A stretch of DNA of 64,000 nt from assembly GCA_963773035.1 (NCBI GenBank), contig CAVYZX010000009.1:434001-498000 (forward strand). Reading direction: 5' to 3'. Under the pieces are notes generated by a model, which had not been told where the DNA came from, ran no database searches, and was given only the letters and a program-made list of their open reading frames with translations. Made by a program: the position numbers and the translations under genes. Positions 25,522-34,184 of the stretch are shown piece after piece (within the stretch, counting starts at the first letter, position 1; each line of letters begins with the position of its first letter). Source of the DNA: CAVRXZ01 sp963773035 (GTDB lineage: Bacteria > Acidobacteriota > Vicinamibacteria > Vicinamibacterales > CAVVIG01).

Positions 25522-26457
25522 TTACTTCAGCTCGTCGAAGATCACCTGAACGTTGCTCTTCAGGCGCACCGGCTGAGGCGCTGCGTACCCCGCATACTTT
25601 GCGGGCATCGTCCAGCTGTTCGCGATCTCGTCGACCGACTTGCCTGCCTTCTTCGCCTCGCCAACGGCCGCGAGGAACTCACGGTTGAAGTCGGCGTACT
25701 CTTTCAAGTCGTTCATCGTCATTTGCGTGCTGTGACCGGTGATGATCGTGTCGACGTTCTTGACGGTGCTATGCGCCTTGCTGAGCGTGTCGGCGATCAG
25801 CACGCCGCTGCCGCCGTTGTTCTTGTCGAGGAGTGGGAGATTCTTCCCCGAAAAGATATCGCCGGCATGCATCACTCTCAGGGCCGGGAAGACGACCCAC
25901 GCGTCACCGTTCGTGTGGCCGCGGCCGAAATAGTACAGGTCGATCTCGTCGGCCCCTTTGCCGATCGCCATCTTGTCGTTGAACGTCTTGGTTGGCATGC
26001 CTTTCCCGTTGTTCGCCTTGAAGATATTGGTCGGCGGCCCCTGCTGCGCGATCCCGAACGCGGGGTTCATGCTCTCCATGTTCACTTTCGTGTTCTCGTG
26101 CACGATGATTTCGATATTGGCAGGAAACTCCACGTTACCGCTGACGTGGTCGCCATGCGTATGTGTGTTGATGACGGTCGTGATTGGCTTGTTCGACAAC
26201 TCCTTGATCTTGTCGAGAATGGGCTGACCCCATCCCGGATTCTTCGTGTCCACGACGACGATGCCGGAGGTCCTCACGAAGACGGCGGTGTTTCCGCCGC
26301 CACCTTTGAGAACGAACAGGTTGTCTTTGAGCTTCTCAACCTCGACAACCCGCGGTGCCTGTTGTCCGGCGCCCGCCGGGGGCTGCTGAAAAGCCGTGAC
26401 GGCGAGTGACAACGAGCCGACCCCGACAAGAATGGCGAGAACCCCCACTCTCCGCAT
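25522..26457 (-). CDS. Exported MBL-fold hydrolase
   Basis: 311 residues from ATG 26457, preceded by GGAGG; upstream in-frame extension is not credible. After a signal peptide (ILVGVGSLSLAVTA) comes a full MBL fold: THTHGDH, GRGHTNGD, HAGDIF and ITGHST, so the metal ligands are intact. A long loop with KANNGKGMPTKTF is typical of the Acidobacteria subgroup. The reaction is unknown; relatives include lactonases and quinoprotein-relay proteins. It is the first gene of a two-gene operon with the secreted protein at 24479-25504. A TATAAT-like box lies 43 bases upstream of the start. Confidence 0.9.
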   Translation of the reverse strand: MRRVGVLAILVGVGSLSLAVTAFQQPPAGAGQQAPRVVEVEKLKDNLFVLKGGGGNTAVFVRTSGIVVVDTKNPGWGQPILDKIKELSNKPITTVINTHTHGDHVSGNVEFPANIEIIVHENTKVNMESMNPAFGIAQQGPPTNIFKANNGKGMPTKTFNDKMAIGKGADEIDLYYFGRGHTNGDAWVVFPALRVMHAGDIFSGKNLPLLDKNNGGSGVLIADTLSKAHSTVKNVDTIITGHSTQMTMNDLKEYADFNREFLAAVGEAKKAGKSVDEIANSWTMPAKYAGYAAPQPVRLKSNVQVIFDELK

Positions 26458-26500
26458 GGCAAGCCTCCTCGACAATAAAAAAGCGTTCAATGTCCCGGCG

Positions 26501-26506
26501 ATTATA
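26501..26506 (-). promoter_or_regulatory. Candidate -10 box for the MBL operon
   Basis: TATAAT on the minus strand, about 44 bases before the ATG at 26457. The -35 region (TGCGAC-like) is poor. Confidence 0.4.
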
Positions 26507-26692
26507 GGCCGGACGACCCCGAGGCGTCGCATGAATTGCAGCCGCCTGAAAGGGACGCGCAAGAGGACGAGGGCCGCAGAATGGCCCAGAACAGATGATG
26601 AATCGCGATAAGGCCGACAGTTCTGTAGGCGCCGGCCGTTTCCAGACGTTTCTGTCGTCCCCAACGGCTCAAAGAATTCGTTGGCTGAAGTT

Positions 26693-27655
26693 TTACAGAA
26701 CGAGCTGAAGGAAGCTCGAGCCGACGTTCGAGCAATCGAAGGCATGAAGACCGAACCGATTCGCCAGCTCCGCGCAAGCTTCGATCCCCCGACAACTGTT
26801 CCCGCGCGCGTCGAGACGAGGTGAGTAGGTCGCGATGCCCAGCTGGCGGTTGACCACCGCCATCACGCCCCCGGCCACGCCGCTCTTGGCCGGCACTCCT
26901 ACCCGATATGCCCACTCCCCAGAATAGTCATACATCCCGCATGTGAACATGATCGAGAGCATGCTCCGAACAGCGCCAATGTCGAATACTGGTTTGGCAC
27001 TCAACGGGTTACGGCCCATGTTGGCGAGTGTGGCCGCCATCATCGCCAGATCCCGACACGTCACGAGGATGCCGCACTGTCTGAAGTAGACGTCGAGGGC
27101 TCTTTCCGCCTGTTGGTGTACGAGGCCGAAGTTGAGCAGCAAATGCGCGATGGCGCGGTTGCGGTGCCCGGTCCGCCGCTCCGACTCGAACACCGCCTCG
27201 TCGGTCGCCAGTGGGCGACCGGCGGCGGCGCTGAGGCGAGTGAGAACGTGATTGAAAGTCGTCTCGCCGTGGAGCGCATGAAGCAGCGCGGTCACCGTAA
27301 TCGCACCGGCATTGATCATCGGGTTGTGAGGTCGGTTCGTTCCGGTCTGCAACTCGATGGAGTTGAAGGCGTCTCCACTCGGTTCGACGCCCACATGCTG
27401 CGCGACTCTGTCATGGCCGTACTCTTCGATCGCCATTCCAAAAGTAAATGGCTTGGAAATGGACTGGATGGTGAACGGACGGTCGCAGTCGCCAGCCTCG
27501 AACGCCTGGCCGTCGGCAGTGACGATGCAAATGCCAAAGTGATCTGGGTCGGCCCTTCCCAATTCCGGAATGTATGTGGCGACCTCTCCATCGTTCAAGG
27601 AGTGATAGCGCTCGTAGAGTTTCTCGACAACTGTCTGCAGTTCGTGTTTCGACAT
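26693..27655 (-). CDS. glsA: Glutaminase
   Basis: 320 residues from ATG 27655 (an ATG at 27706 would add 17 basic residues without a ribosome site). The serine-dependent glutaminase fold is clear: Ser65-Ile-Ser-Lys68 in TIQSISKPF, PHNPMINAGAI, GMYDYSGEWAYRVG, and the C-terminal GVAGGVMAVVNRQLGIATYSP. It hydrolyses L-glutamine to glutamate and ammonia in the cytoplasm. Length matches the family (about 310-330). It diverges from the pirin operon, and about 300 bases separate them. Confident assignment. Confidence 0.96.
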   Translation of the reverse strand: MSKHELQTVVEKLYERYHSLNDGEVATYIPELGRADPDHFGICIVTADGQAFEAGDCDRPFTIQSISKPFTFGMAIEEYGHDRVAQHVGVEPSGDAFNSIELQTGTNRPHNPMINAGAITVTALLHALHGETTFNHVLTRLSAAAGRPLATDEAVFESERRTGHRNRAIAHLLLNFGLVHQQAERALDVYFRQCGILVTCRDLAMMAATLANMGRNPLSAKPVFDIGAVRSMLSIMFTCGMYDYSGEWAYRVGVPAKSGVAGGVMAVVNRQLGIATYSPRLDARGNSCRGIEACAELANRFGLHAFDCSNVGSSFLQLVL

Positions 27656-27895
27656 GTGACTCGAATGGCCTCGTTCCGCTTTGCGTTTCCGCATTCGTCT
27701 CGCCATTTCGGCGGCGATGCTGCGACCGGCTGAGCAATGCGCATGCCCGGACAGCTCTCAGGCTCCCTGTCGTAACGCGTCGCATCGAATTCGGCGGGGT
27801 TCCAGGTCGAGCGCAGCACGGCGCCAAGCCAATCTCGACGATCGCGACTCCAACGATTCCGACATCAATGTCAGACTTCATCGGAGCTGCTACAT

Positions 27896-27924
27896 TAACG
27901 TCGATTTCCAAACCCGCGTATACT
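27896..27924 (+). promoter_or_regulatory. Candidate promoter for the pirin operon
   Basis: TATACT at 27919-27924, 29 bases before the ATG, with TTAACG-like sequence 18 bases upstream. The remaining glsA-pirin spacer shows no gene. Confidence 0.4.
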
Positions 27925-27953
27925 CAGATTGTTTCACCAAAAGGGGAAGCTCC

Positions 27954-28877
27954 ATGTCCATCCGACCGGTCAAGCGGGTCGTTCAATCAAAACCGACGAT
28001 CGAGGGCGCCGGCGTTCACCTCCGGCGCGCCTTCGGCTTTGGCGACACGCGCGAGTTCGATCCGTTCCTGCTGTTCGATGATTTCCGCAACGACATCCCC
28101 GAAGAGTACTTGCGGGGATTTCCGTGGCATCCGCATCGTGGGATCGAGACGATCACGTATGTGCTGGCCGGCACCGTCGATCACGGGGACAGCCTTGGAA
28201 ATCGCGGTTCGCTCGCGGGCGGCGACGTGCAATGGATGACTGCCGGAAGTGGGATCATTCATCAGGAAATGCCCAAAGGCGATCAGCAAGGGAGGATGCA
28301 CGGATTCCAGCTCTGGGCGAATCTGCCTGCCGCTCTGAAGATGACGACGCCTCGATATCAGGACGTCACGGGAAAGGACATTCCCGAGGTGGTCGATGAC
28401 GATGGAACCAGGGTTCGCGTGATCTGTGGAAGCTTTTGGGGCGCGACCGGTCCGGTAGACGGCATTGCCGCCGATCCACGGTATCTCGATGTGTCTATTG
28501 CCCCTGGGCGTCGCAAGACGCTGCCGGTCGAAACCTCCCGCCACGCGTTCGCGTACGTGTTTGCTGGATCGGGCACGTTTCGCAACGCCTCTCAACCGCG
28601 GCCGGTCACTACCGAGGGCGTCGGACAAATGGATTCGGAAGTTTCACGGCTCACGATGCCAGCGGAGGAGATTGGCAACCGCTCTCTTATCCTGTTCGAT
28701 CGCGGCGATGAAGTGACCGTTCAGGCCGGCGAGCAAGGGATCCGCTTTCTCCTGGTATCCGGGAAACCGCTCGAAGAGCCCGTAGCGTGGTACGGTCCGA
28801 TTGTCATGAATACTCAAGAGGAACTCAAGCAAGCCGTCGCTGAGATTCAACAGGGGACCTTTATTAAACACCCGTAA
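27954..28877 (+). CDS. Pirin family protein
   Basis: 307 residues from ATG 27954 with AAGGGGAAG upstream; the frame is open much further 5' but without a start signal. The N-terminal cupin has the metal site His59, His61 (HPHRGIET), His103 and Glu105 (HQE). GFQLWANLPAALKM and the C-terminal cupin (LLVSGKPLEEPVAWYGP) fit pirins. Some relatives are quercetin 2,3-dioxygenases and others are redox-sensing regulators; the family fold is safe, the activity not. First of three close genes (21 and 9 base gaps) with an MBL protein and a SnoaL-like protein. Confidence 0.95.
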   Translation: MSIRPVKRVVQSKPTIEGAGVHLRRAFGFGDTREFDPFLLFDDFRNDIPEEYLRGFPWHPHRGIETITYVLAGTVDHGDSLGNRGSLAGGDVQWMTAGSGIIHQEMPKGDQQGRMHGFQLWANLPAALKMTTPRYQDVTGKDIPEVVDDDGTRVRVICGSFWGATGPVDGIAADPRYLDVSIAPGRRKTLPVETSRHAFAYVFAGSGTFRNASQPRPVTTEGVGQMDSEVSRLTMPAEEIGNRSLILFDRGDEVTVQAGEQGIRFLLVSGKPLEEPVAWYGPIVMNTQEELKQAVAEIQQGTFIKHP

Positions 28878-28898
28878 CCTTCGGTACACTTTCGCGCC

Positions 28899-29762
28899 AT
28901 GAACAAGCATTCCATCGCTCGTGTAGCAGTCGCCCTCATCCTCGGTGGTGCGATGTGGATGGCTCATGCCTACGGCCAGCAGTTCGGCTCGCAGGCTGCG
29001 AAGCTCGATCTGGTGAAGGTCAAGGACGACTTATACGTCATCCATAACGACTTCGTGCCCGGCAATTCAACTGCGTTGATCACGAACGACGGCGTCGTGC
29101 TGGTCGACGACAAGTTCGAGGTCGACTTCAACAACATCGTGGCCGAGCTGAAAAAGGTGACGGACAAGCCGATCAAGTACGTCATCAACACCCATCATCA
29201 CGGCGATCACAGTGGCGGCAATGCCAAGATGCAGGCGATGAACGTCCAGGTGGTTGCCTCCGAGCAGGCGCGGCAGAACATGGTGGACGGCAATCAGCCG
29301 GGCCTTCCCGTCGTCGTATTCGAGCACCACGCCCACATCTACCTGGGCGGAAAGAACGTGGAGCTCTATCGCTTCGGCCGCGCCCATACCAATGGCGACG
29401 TCGTGGTCTATTTTCCGGCCCACCGAACGCTTGCGGCAGGGGACATGTTCACCTTCGGCGATGCGACGCCGCAGTTGATCGATTACGCCGGCGGCGGAAG
29501 CGCGAAGGAATGGACCTCGACGCTCGACTCCGTGCTGCAGCTGGACTTCGATACCGTGGTCCCAGGGCACGGTCCCGTGACCAGCAAGCAGGAGATGCGC
29601 AAGTTCCGCGATAGTACGGTCACCTTCCGAAATCGCGTGCACGAGATGCTCGTTCAGAAAAAGACGCGTGACGAGATCGCGACGACGCTGCGTAGCGAGT
29701 TTCATTGGGCGGATCTGCACGTGAACGTCAGTCTCAATGGGGCGATGGTGGAGCTTCAGTAA
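28899..29762 (+). CDS. Exported MBL-fold hydrolase
   Basis: 287 residues with a signal peptide (AVALILGGAMWMAHAYGQ). All MBL motifs are present: THHHGDHSGGN, GRAHTNGD, AAGDMF and VPGHGP. The C-terminal helices (FRNRVHEMLVQKKTRDEI) match the Acidobacteria/SoxH-like subgroup. It sits between the pirin gene and the small SnoaL-like gene and is probably in one transcript. Expected to be a periplasmic hydrolase of unknown substrate. One of four MBL proteins in this window, and one of two with a full ligand set. Confidence 0.9.
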   Translation: MNKHSIARVAVALILGGAMWMAHAYGQQFGSQAAKLDLVKVKDDLYVIHNDFVPGNSTALITNDGVVLVDDKFEVDFNNIVAELKKVTDKPIKYVINTHHHGDHSGGNAKMQAMNVQVVASEQARQNMVDGNQPGLPVVVFEHHAHIYLGGKNVELYRFGRAHTNGDVVVYFPAHRTLAAGDMFTFGDATPQLIDYAGGGSAKEWTSTLDSVLQLDFDTVVPGHGPVTSKQEMRKFRDSTVTFRNRVHEMLVQKKTRDEIATTLRSEFHWADLHVNVSLNGAMVELQ

Positions 29763-29771
29763 AGGCGCGAG

Positions 29772-30242
29772 ATGGATCGGCGAACATTGCTGATAACAGC
29801 GCTGGGTACAGTGGGTGCTCAAGGTGCACAGGGTGCACAGGGTGCACAAGGTGCGCGGGGGACGGCGGGTCTCCGCGATGCCGTAAGGGATGCCGAACAG
29901 CAGTTTGCCGCCACCATGGCGCGTCGAGACTTTGGCGGGTTTCCGAACTACATTTCAGAAGAGGCCATCTTTCTCGGCAGCGAATGCAATCGTCAGGTTC
30001 TTCGTGGACGGACGGCTATCGTTGCCGCGTGGAAGGCGTTTTTCGACGGTCCAACCGCCCCGTTTGCGTGGGCGCCAGATTTCACCGAGGTGCTCGACTC
30101 CGGTGGCCTGGCCCTTTCGAGCGGTCCGGTGAAGAATCCGGCGGGCGAGTTGACCGGCAGGTTCAACTCCATCTGGCGGCTGGAGTCGGACGGTCGATGG
30201 CGCGTGGTCTTCGATCAGGGATCCGCGCTCTGCCCGCGCTAG
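29772..30242 (+). CDS. SnoaL/DUF4440-like exported protein with GAQ repeats
   Basis: 156 residues. An N-terminal hydrophobic stretch (MDRRTLLITALGTVG) is followed at once by four to five GAQ units encoded by a nonamer array, then by an alpha+beta NTF2-like domain (residues 33-156). The domain shows AEQQFAATMARRDFGGF, RGRTAIVAAWKAFF, and a terminal GRWRVVFDQGS, as in DUF4440/SnoaL-like proteins. Such domains bind small molecules and sometimes isomerise or hydroxylate them. It starts nine bases after the MBL gene. The repeat lies right at the expected signal-cleavage region, where length changes would be tolerated. Confidence 0.8.
   Translation: MDRRTLLITALGTVGAQGAQGAQGAQGARGTAGLRDAVRDAEQQFAATMARRDFGGFPNYISEEAIFLGSECNRQVLRGRTAIVAAWKAFFDGPTAPFAWAPDFTEVLDSGGLALSSGPVKNPAGELTGRFNSIWRLESDGRWRVVFDQGSALCPR
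29817..29862. repeat. Nonamer array (GGTGCACAG) in coding sequence
   Basis: Four to five tandem nonamers of GGTGCACAG/GGTGCACAA encode the GAQGAQGAQ stretch. The nine-base unit keeps the frame on expansion or loss. Confidence 0.85.
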
Positions 30243-30404
30243 CCGCAAATAGCGCCCGTCAACTGAGTTCGCGGCCTCTCGGCCCAGTACAAAATTTTGG
30301 ACGTTGTACGCCATCGGTGTGCCATCGCGTGAAAGGATTGGCCAACAGGTTGCCGGATATCCGCTATGATGTGGGCTGGTTCCTTCCAACTGCCGCGTCA
30401 CTAC

Positions 30405-31497
30405 ATGCGCAGATTTCTGCTGGTAGTAGCAACTGCGTTCGCGTTGCTGGGCCGTACGCCCCAGGCCGCAGAAGATCCGCGTCTGGAGCGGTTTGGCGAT
30501 TACGTGGAATCGCTCCGGCTGCAGACGGGCATCCCGGGACTCGCAGCTGCCATCGTCGGTAACAACGCCGTCCTCTGGCAGCGCGCGTTCGGCCGGCAGG
30601 ACATCGAGCGATCGATTGCGGCGCGAACCGACACGCCATTTCAGCTCGACGGTCTCACCCAGGTGTTCACGGCGACGATGGTGCTGCGTTGTGTCGAGGA
30701 AGGCACATTATCGCTCAGCGAGCCGGTCGGCAATCTCATCCCGCCATCCTACAGACCGCGGCCTGCCGAGCCCGGTGCGACCGTTGGACAACTTCTGACG
30801 CATACATCCGGACCTCCGGCTAATCTGGTCTACGCCTACCGTCCCGAGCGGCTCGAGCCACTGGTCCCTGTCATCAGAACGTGCGCAGTGGGGTCTTTCC
30901 GCAAGACTCTTTCGAACATGTTCGAGCGAGCTCGCCATGGTGGACTCGGTGCCTGGTCCCGACATCAATAGCCTGGTGGGACCGGCCGAGGGTATTCCAA
31001 CGCCTGAGGCATCCGCTCGATATGCTGCGGTTCTCCAACGACTGGCGACGCCGTATGCCGTGGATCAGAATCGGCGTGCGGTCATCTCTCCGTACGCCAC
31101 GATTGCGCTGACTCCCGCAGGCGGTGTGATTTCTACCGTCCAGGATCTGGCGGAGTTCGTGCTTGCCCTGAGGAGAGGGATCCTTTTGAAGCCCGATACG
31201 CTTGCGTCGGCGTGGCAAGCGCCTCTCAGACCAGATGGTGAGCGGCTGCCGCACGGCTATGGCTGGTTCGTGCAGAGCTACAACGGAGAAACCGTCGTCT
31301 GGCAGTACGGCATCGGCGAGAAAGTCGAGAACCGAGGAGACAGCTCATCGTCACTGATGGTGATGTTGCCTTCGCGTGGGTTGACGCTGATCATCCTGGC
31401 GAACAGCAGCGGGTTGGCGAAATCTCTTTTGCTGTCGGACGGGGACGTGAGCGTCTCGTCGTTCGCGCGCGTGTTCTTGGGAATGTTCGTGAAGTAA
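30405..31497 (+). pseudogene. Beta-lactamase-like serine hydrolase, frameshifted and lacking SxxK
   Basis: The first frame starts at ATG 30405 with a signal peptide (LLVVATAFALLGRTPQAAE). It covers the N-terminal half, with PGLAAAIVGNNAVLWQRAFG and LTHTSGPPANLVYAY, and runs out at 30971. The second frame continues from LAMVDSVPGPDI to GVISTVQDLAEFVLAL and PHGYGWFVQSYNGE, ending at 31497. One extra base in about 30925-30935 (GAGCGAGCTCGCC) explains the shift. The catalytic SxxK site of class C-like enzymes reads GLTQ (FQLDGLTQVFT), so even an intact protein would lack the nucleophile and base. It may therefore have been a binding protein or already decayed. Preceded by a 160-base spacer without a clear gene. 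Confidence 0.75.
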
Positions 31498-31599
31498 GTA
31501 TCTGTGTACAAGAGTGGGCCTGGCGTGGTACAACTCGCGTCCGGCTGGTTCGAGGTACTGCTGAGTAGCAGTCGAAACGATTCGGGAGTAGCGCGAGGG

Positions 31600-32193
31600 A
31601 TGCGAGTCGGGTTGGGAGTGTTGGCGCTGGTCCTGGGTGTTTCATCGCCGGCGTTCGCTGAATGGCAGCTCAAGCCATTTCTGGGAGTGACCTTTGGCGG
31701 TGAGACGACCTTTTACGACTTCGATCACGCCGTCGGCAGCACAAATGTTGTTTTCGGGGGGAGCGGCTTGCTCCTCGGCGAAGTGTTTGGTGTCGAAGGA
31801 GACTTCGGATACGCGCCGGGGTTCTTCACGAAAGATCTGGGACTCGTTCTAGGAAGCCGAGTTGCCACGTTGACGGCTAACGGAGTCATCGCGATGCCAC
31901 GGCGTCTGAGTGGGTACTCGCTAAGGCCCTATTTCGTTGGCGGGGGCGGCTTCGTGCACGCCGGGGCCGAGGGGAGCTTCGGAGCCGCCGAAGTGAATAG
32001 GACCCTGCCGGTGATGGATCTTGGCGGTGGCGTCACCGGGTTTCTCTCCAAGCGCATTGGCGTTAATTGGGACATTCGGTATTTTCGGAGCGGCAGTAAA
32101 CCGGATCGCGAAGGCGAGTTGCAAGGCCCCAACCTGGAGGACCGTCGCCTGTCTTTCTGGCGTTTCCACACGGCCGTGGCGATTCGCCTATGA
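31600..32193 (+). CDS. Outer-membrane beta-barrel protein
   Basis: 197 residues from ATG 31600 with a signal peptide (LGVLALVLGVSSPAFAE). The mature part alternates polar and hydrophobic residues with many Gly and aromatics, for example KPFLGVTFGGETTFY, GEVFGVEGDFGYAPGFF, SLRPYFVGGGGFVHAG and VNWDIRYFRSGS. It resembles the OmpA/OMP_b-brl eight-stranded barrels and ends in a strand (FHTAVAIRL). Probably an outer-membrane porin-like or adhesin-like protein. A longer in-frame extension 5' lacks a ribosome site. It lies 13 bases upstream of the DUF4390 gene. Confidence 0.8.
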   Translation: MRVGLGVLALVLGVSSPAFAEWQLKPFLGVTFGGETTFYDFDHAVGSTNVVFGGSGLLLGEVFGVEGDFGYAPGFFTKDLGLVLGSRVATLTANGVIAMPRRLSGYSLRPYFVGGGGFVHAGAEGSFGAAEVNRTLPVMDLGGGVTGFLSKRIGVNWDIRYFRSGSKPDREGELQGPNLEDRRLSFWRFHTAVAIRL

Positions 32194-32206
32194 CACGGAG
32201 TGCTCG

Positions 32207-32737
32207 ATGACGCGCAGGTTCAACTTCTGGTTCGCAGTCGTGGTTCTCGCGACAGGCGCGATAGTGCGCGCCGAGAGCCTGCGGATTGTTCCGATCGCGA
32301 GTGACGACCAGGTCGTCGTTTCGGTCGAGATGGCCGACGCGTTTAACGACGAGGTCCGCAGCGCGATTGCCAGTGGGCTGCGAACGACCTTCACCTACGA
32401 CGTGGAGCTTCGCATGGTCGTCCCCGGCTGGGTCGATCAGACCGTTGCGTCAGCGGTCGTGAGCACGAGCGATCAGTACGACAACCTGACGAGACGCCAT
32501 AGCCTGTCGCGAACCATCGATGGCCGGGTAGAGGAAGCGTCTGTCACGGAAGATGAGGCGGTCGTCCGCCGATGGCTGACGACATTGACCCGAATGCCGC
32601 TCTGCCGAACGGCGAAGCTGGATCCGAGCCGCGATTACTATGTTCGAATCAGAGCACGCGTCAGGCCGCGCGGGGCGTCGATGCTCGGGTGGGCCAGCGG
32701 TATCACCGGCATGGCGAAGTTCACTTTCATTCCCTGA
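32207..32737 (+). CDS. DUF4390 family exported protein
   Basis: 176 residues from ATG 32207. A signal peptide (FWFAVVVLATGAIVRAE) is followed by a beta-rich domain typical of DUF4390: VVVSVEMADAFNDEVRSAI, SGLRTTFTYDVELRM, and the C-terminal RDYYVRIRARVRP. Known only as a family of exported proteins, often near membrane or two-component genes, with no experimental function. Likely co-transcribed with the preceding barrel gene. Confidence 0.85.
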   Translation: MTRRFNFWFAVVVLATGAIVRAESLRIVPIASDDQVVVSVEMADAFNDEVRSAIASGLRTTFTYDVELRMVVPGWVDQTVASAVVSTSDQYDNLTRRHSLSRTIDGRVEEASVTEDEAVVRRWLTTLTRMPLCRTAKLDPSRDYYVRIRARVRPRGASMLGWASGITGMAKFTFIP

Positions 32738-32798
32738 CGCTCGACGTGCCTCGTGCTTGGTGCCGCGTGCCTGGGTACCTCAGCGAACAGTTTGACGC

Positions 32799-34163
32799 GT
32801 GCCCCGCTATCGATTCGCGGACTTCGTCCTCTCGCCGCGCCGGCGTGCGCTGACTCGTGGCGGGCAGGAGCTCCGCCTCATTCCCCGCTATTTCGACCTC
32901 CTGGTCTTCCTTGTCGAGCGACGCCACGAGGCCGTCCATCGCCGCGACATCTTCGATCGCGTCTGGAGCGACGTGGTGGTGTCGGACAGCGCGTTGAGCC
33001 AGGCGATTCGCACGCTCCGCCGGACGCTCGGTGACGATTCTCGAGAGCCCGCCTACATTAGGACCGTTGCCCGGCATGGCTATCGATTCGTGTTCACCAA
33101 CGTCGTCGAAGAGGAAGACGACGGAGGCTGGCAGGCAACTGCAGAACTCGCCCCGCCTGTTGGCGACGCGGCCAGTGACAAGGACGCCCTGTTCGAGACA
33201 TTGCTGAAGCGCGTCACCGATCGAGCGGGAAGCGCAGATGACGAGCAAGATCTGCGTGACGCCGCCGAGCGTCTGCATGCCTTGGGAACTGCTGAGGCTC
33301 TTGCTCGGCTCGGTGAGCGGCCCCATCACGCGTATGCGCGCGCGTTGCTTCGCGATACGCGTTGGGATGTACCCGGCTCAGGACCCGTCCCGCTCTTCCG
33401 TCAGCCGGGTTTTGTTCCGGCGGCAGCGACGCTGATTGCTTTGAGGCTGCGCCGGGCCGCGCGGGTCGCGGCCGGCCGCGGACTTGGCGCCTCACTCGGC
33501 GGCGCCGTCGCGGGAATGGTCGCAGGCACTGTCGGCGGATTTCTCCTTGCTGCAGCGCCGGGTAGTGACGCGCCGCTCGCCGTGGCCGGGGTTCTGGCGG
33601 CCATAGGGGCGGGCTGCGGTGCCGTCGGTGGCGCCGGCATCGGTTATGGAATCTCCGCCGCGGAGGCGACCGCCCGATCTCAGCGTGCGATTGTGATTGT
33701 TTTCGGCGCAGCGCTTGGCGGGGCATTCGTGGGATCCGCGGTCCAATGGCTGGGACGATTGAGTCTCTCAACCCTCGTCGGCGTGCACGTTTCGATTGGC
33801 GGTGGACTGGAAGGACTGGTCCTGGGGGCGGCTGCGGGAGTCGGGTATGCCCTGGCTACGCGTCGAACGGAGGGCGGTCTCGCAGCACCACGTGGTGGCG
33901 AGCGTCTTGAGGCCGCACTCGTGACCGCTCTGACGTGCGCGATCGGCGCGGTCGTCCTGAGCACCAACGGCCGGCCGCTCGTCGGCGGAACGATTCACGC
34001 GATTGCCGAAGCGTCGGCGGGTTCACAAGCGATGCTGACCCCGCTCGGACGCCTGATCGGCGATCCGGACTTCGGTCCGGTCACTCAGACTGTGATTGGA
34101 ACCGGTGAAGCGGGGCTCTTTGGCTTTGGCCTCGCGCTTGGACTGACGCGCCGTCCCCGCTGA
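32799..34163 (+). CDS. CadC-like winged-helix regulator with a glycine-rich multi-pass membrane domain
   Basis: 454 residues, GTG start with no clear ribosome site. Residues 1-100 are an OmpR/CadC-type winged helix (FADFVLSPRRRALTRGG, IPRYFDLLVFLVERR, SALSQAIRTLRRTLGD, VARHGYRFV). A short acidic linker is followed from about residue 210 by a long domain of glycine-rich hydrophobic segments: LGASLGGAVAGMVAGTVGG, GAGCGAVGGAGIGYG, GGGLEGLVLGAAAGVG. These look like four or more membrane helices of glycine-zipper type rather than the sensor or TPR domains usual in CadC-like proteins. This suggests a one-component membrane-bound regulator, with signal and target genes unknown. The flanking genes are not obviously its targets. 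Confidence 0.85.
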   Translation: MPRYRFADFVLSPRRRALTRGGQELRLIPRYFDLLVFLVERRHEAVHRRDIFDRVWSDVVVSDSALSQAIRTLRRTLGDDSREPAYIRTVARHGYRFVFTNVVEEEDDGGWQATAELAPPVGDAASDKDALFETLLKRVTDRAGSADDEQDLRDAAERLHALGTAEALARLGERPHHAYARALLRDTRWDVPGSGPVPLFRQPGFVPAAATLIALRLRRAARVAAGRGLGASLGGAVAGMVAGTVGGFLLAAAPGSDAPLAVAGVLAAIGAGCGAVGGAGIGYGISAAEATARSQRAIVIVFGAALGGAFVGSAVQWLGRLSLSTLVGVHVSIGGGLEGLVLGAAAGVGYALATRRTEGGLAAPRGGERLEAALVTALTCAIGAVVLSTNGRPLVGGTIHAIAEASAGSQAMLTPLGRLIGDPDFGPVTQTVIGTGEAGLFGFGLALGLTRRPR

Positions 34164-34184
34164 AGCTTGCCAGAAGGCCAGCGA

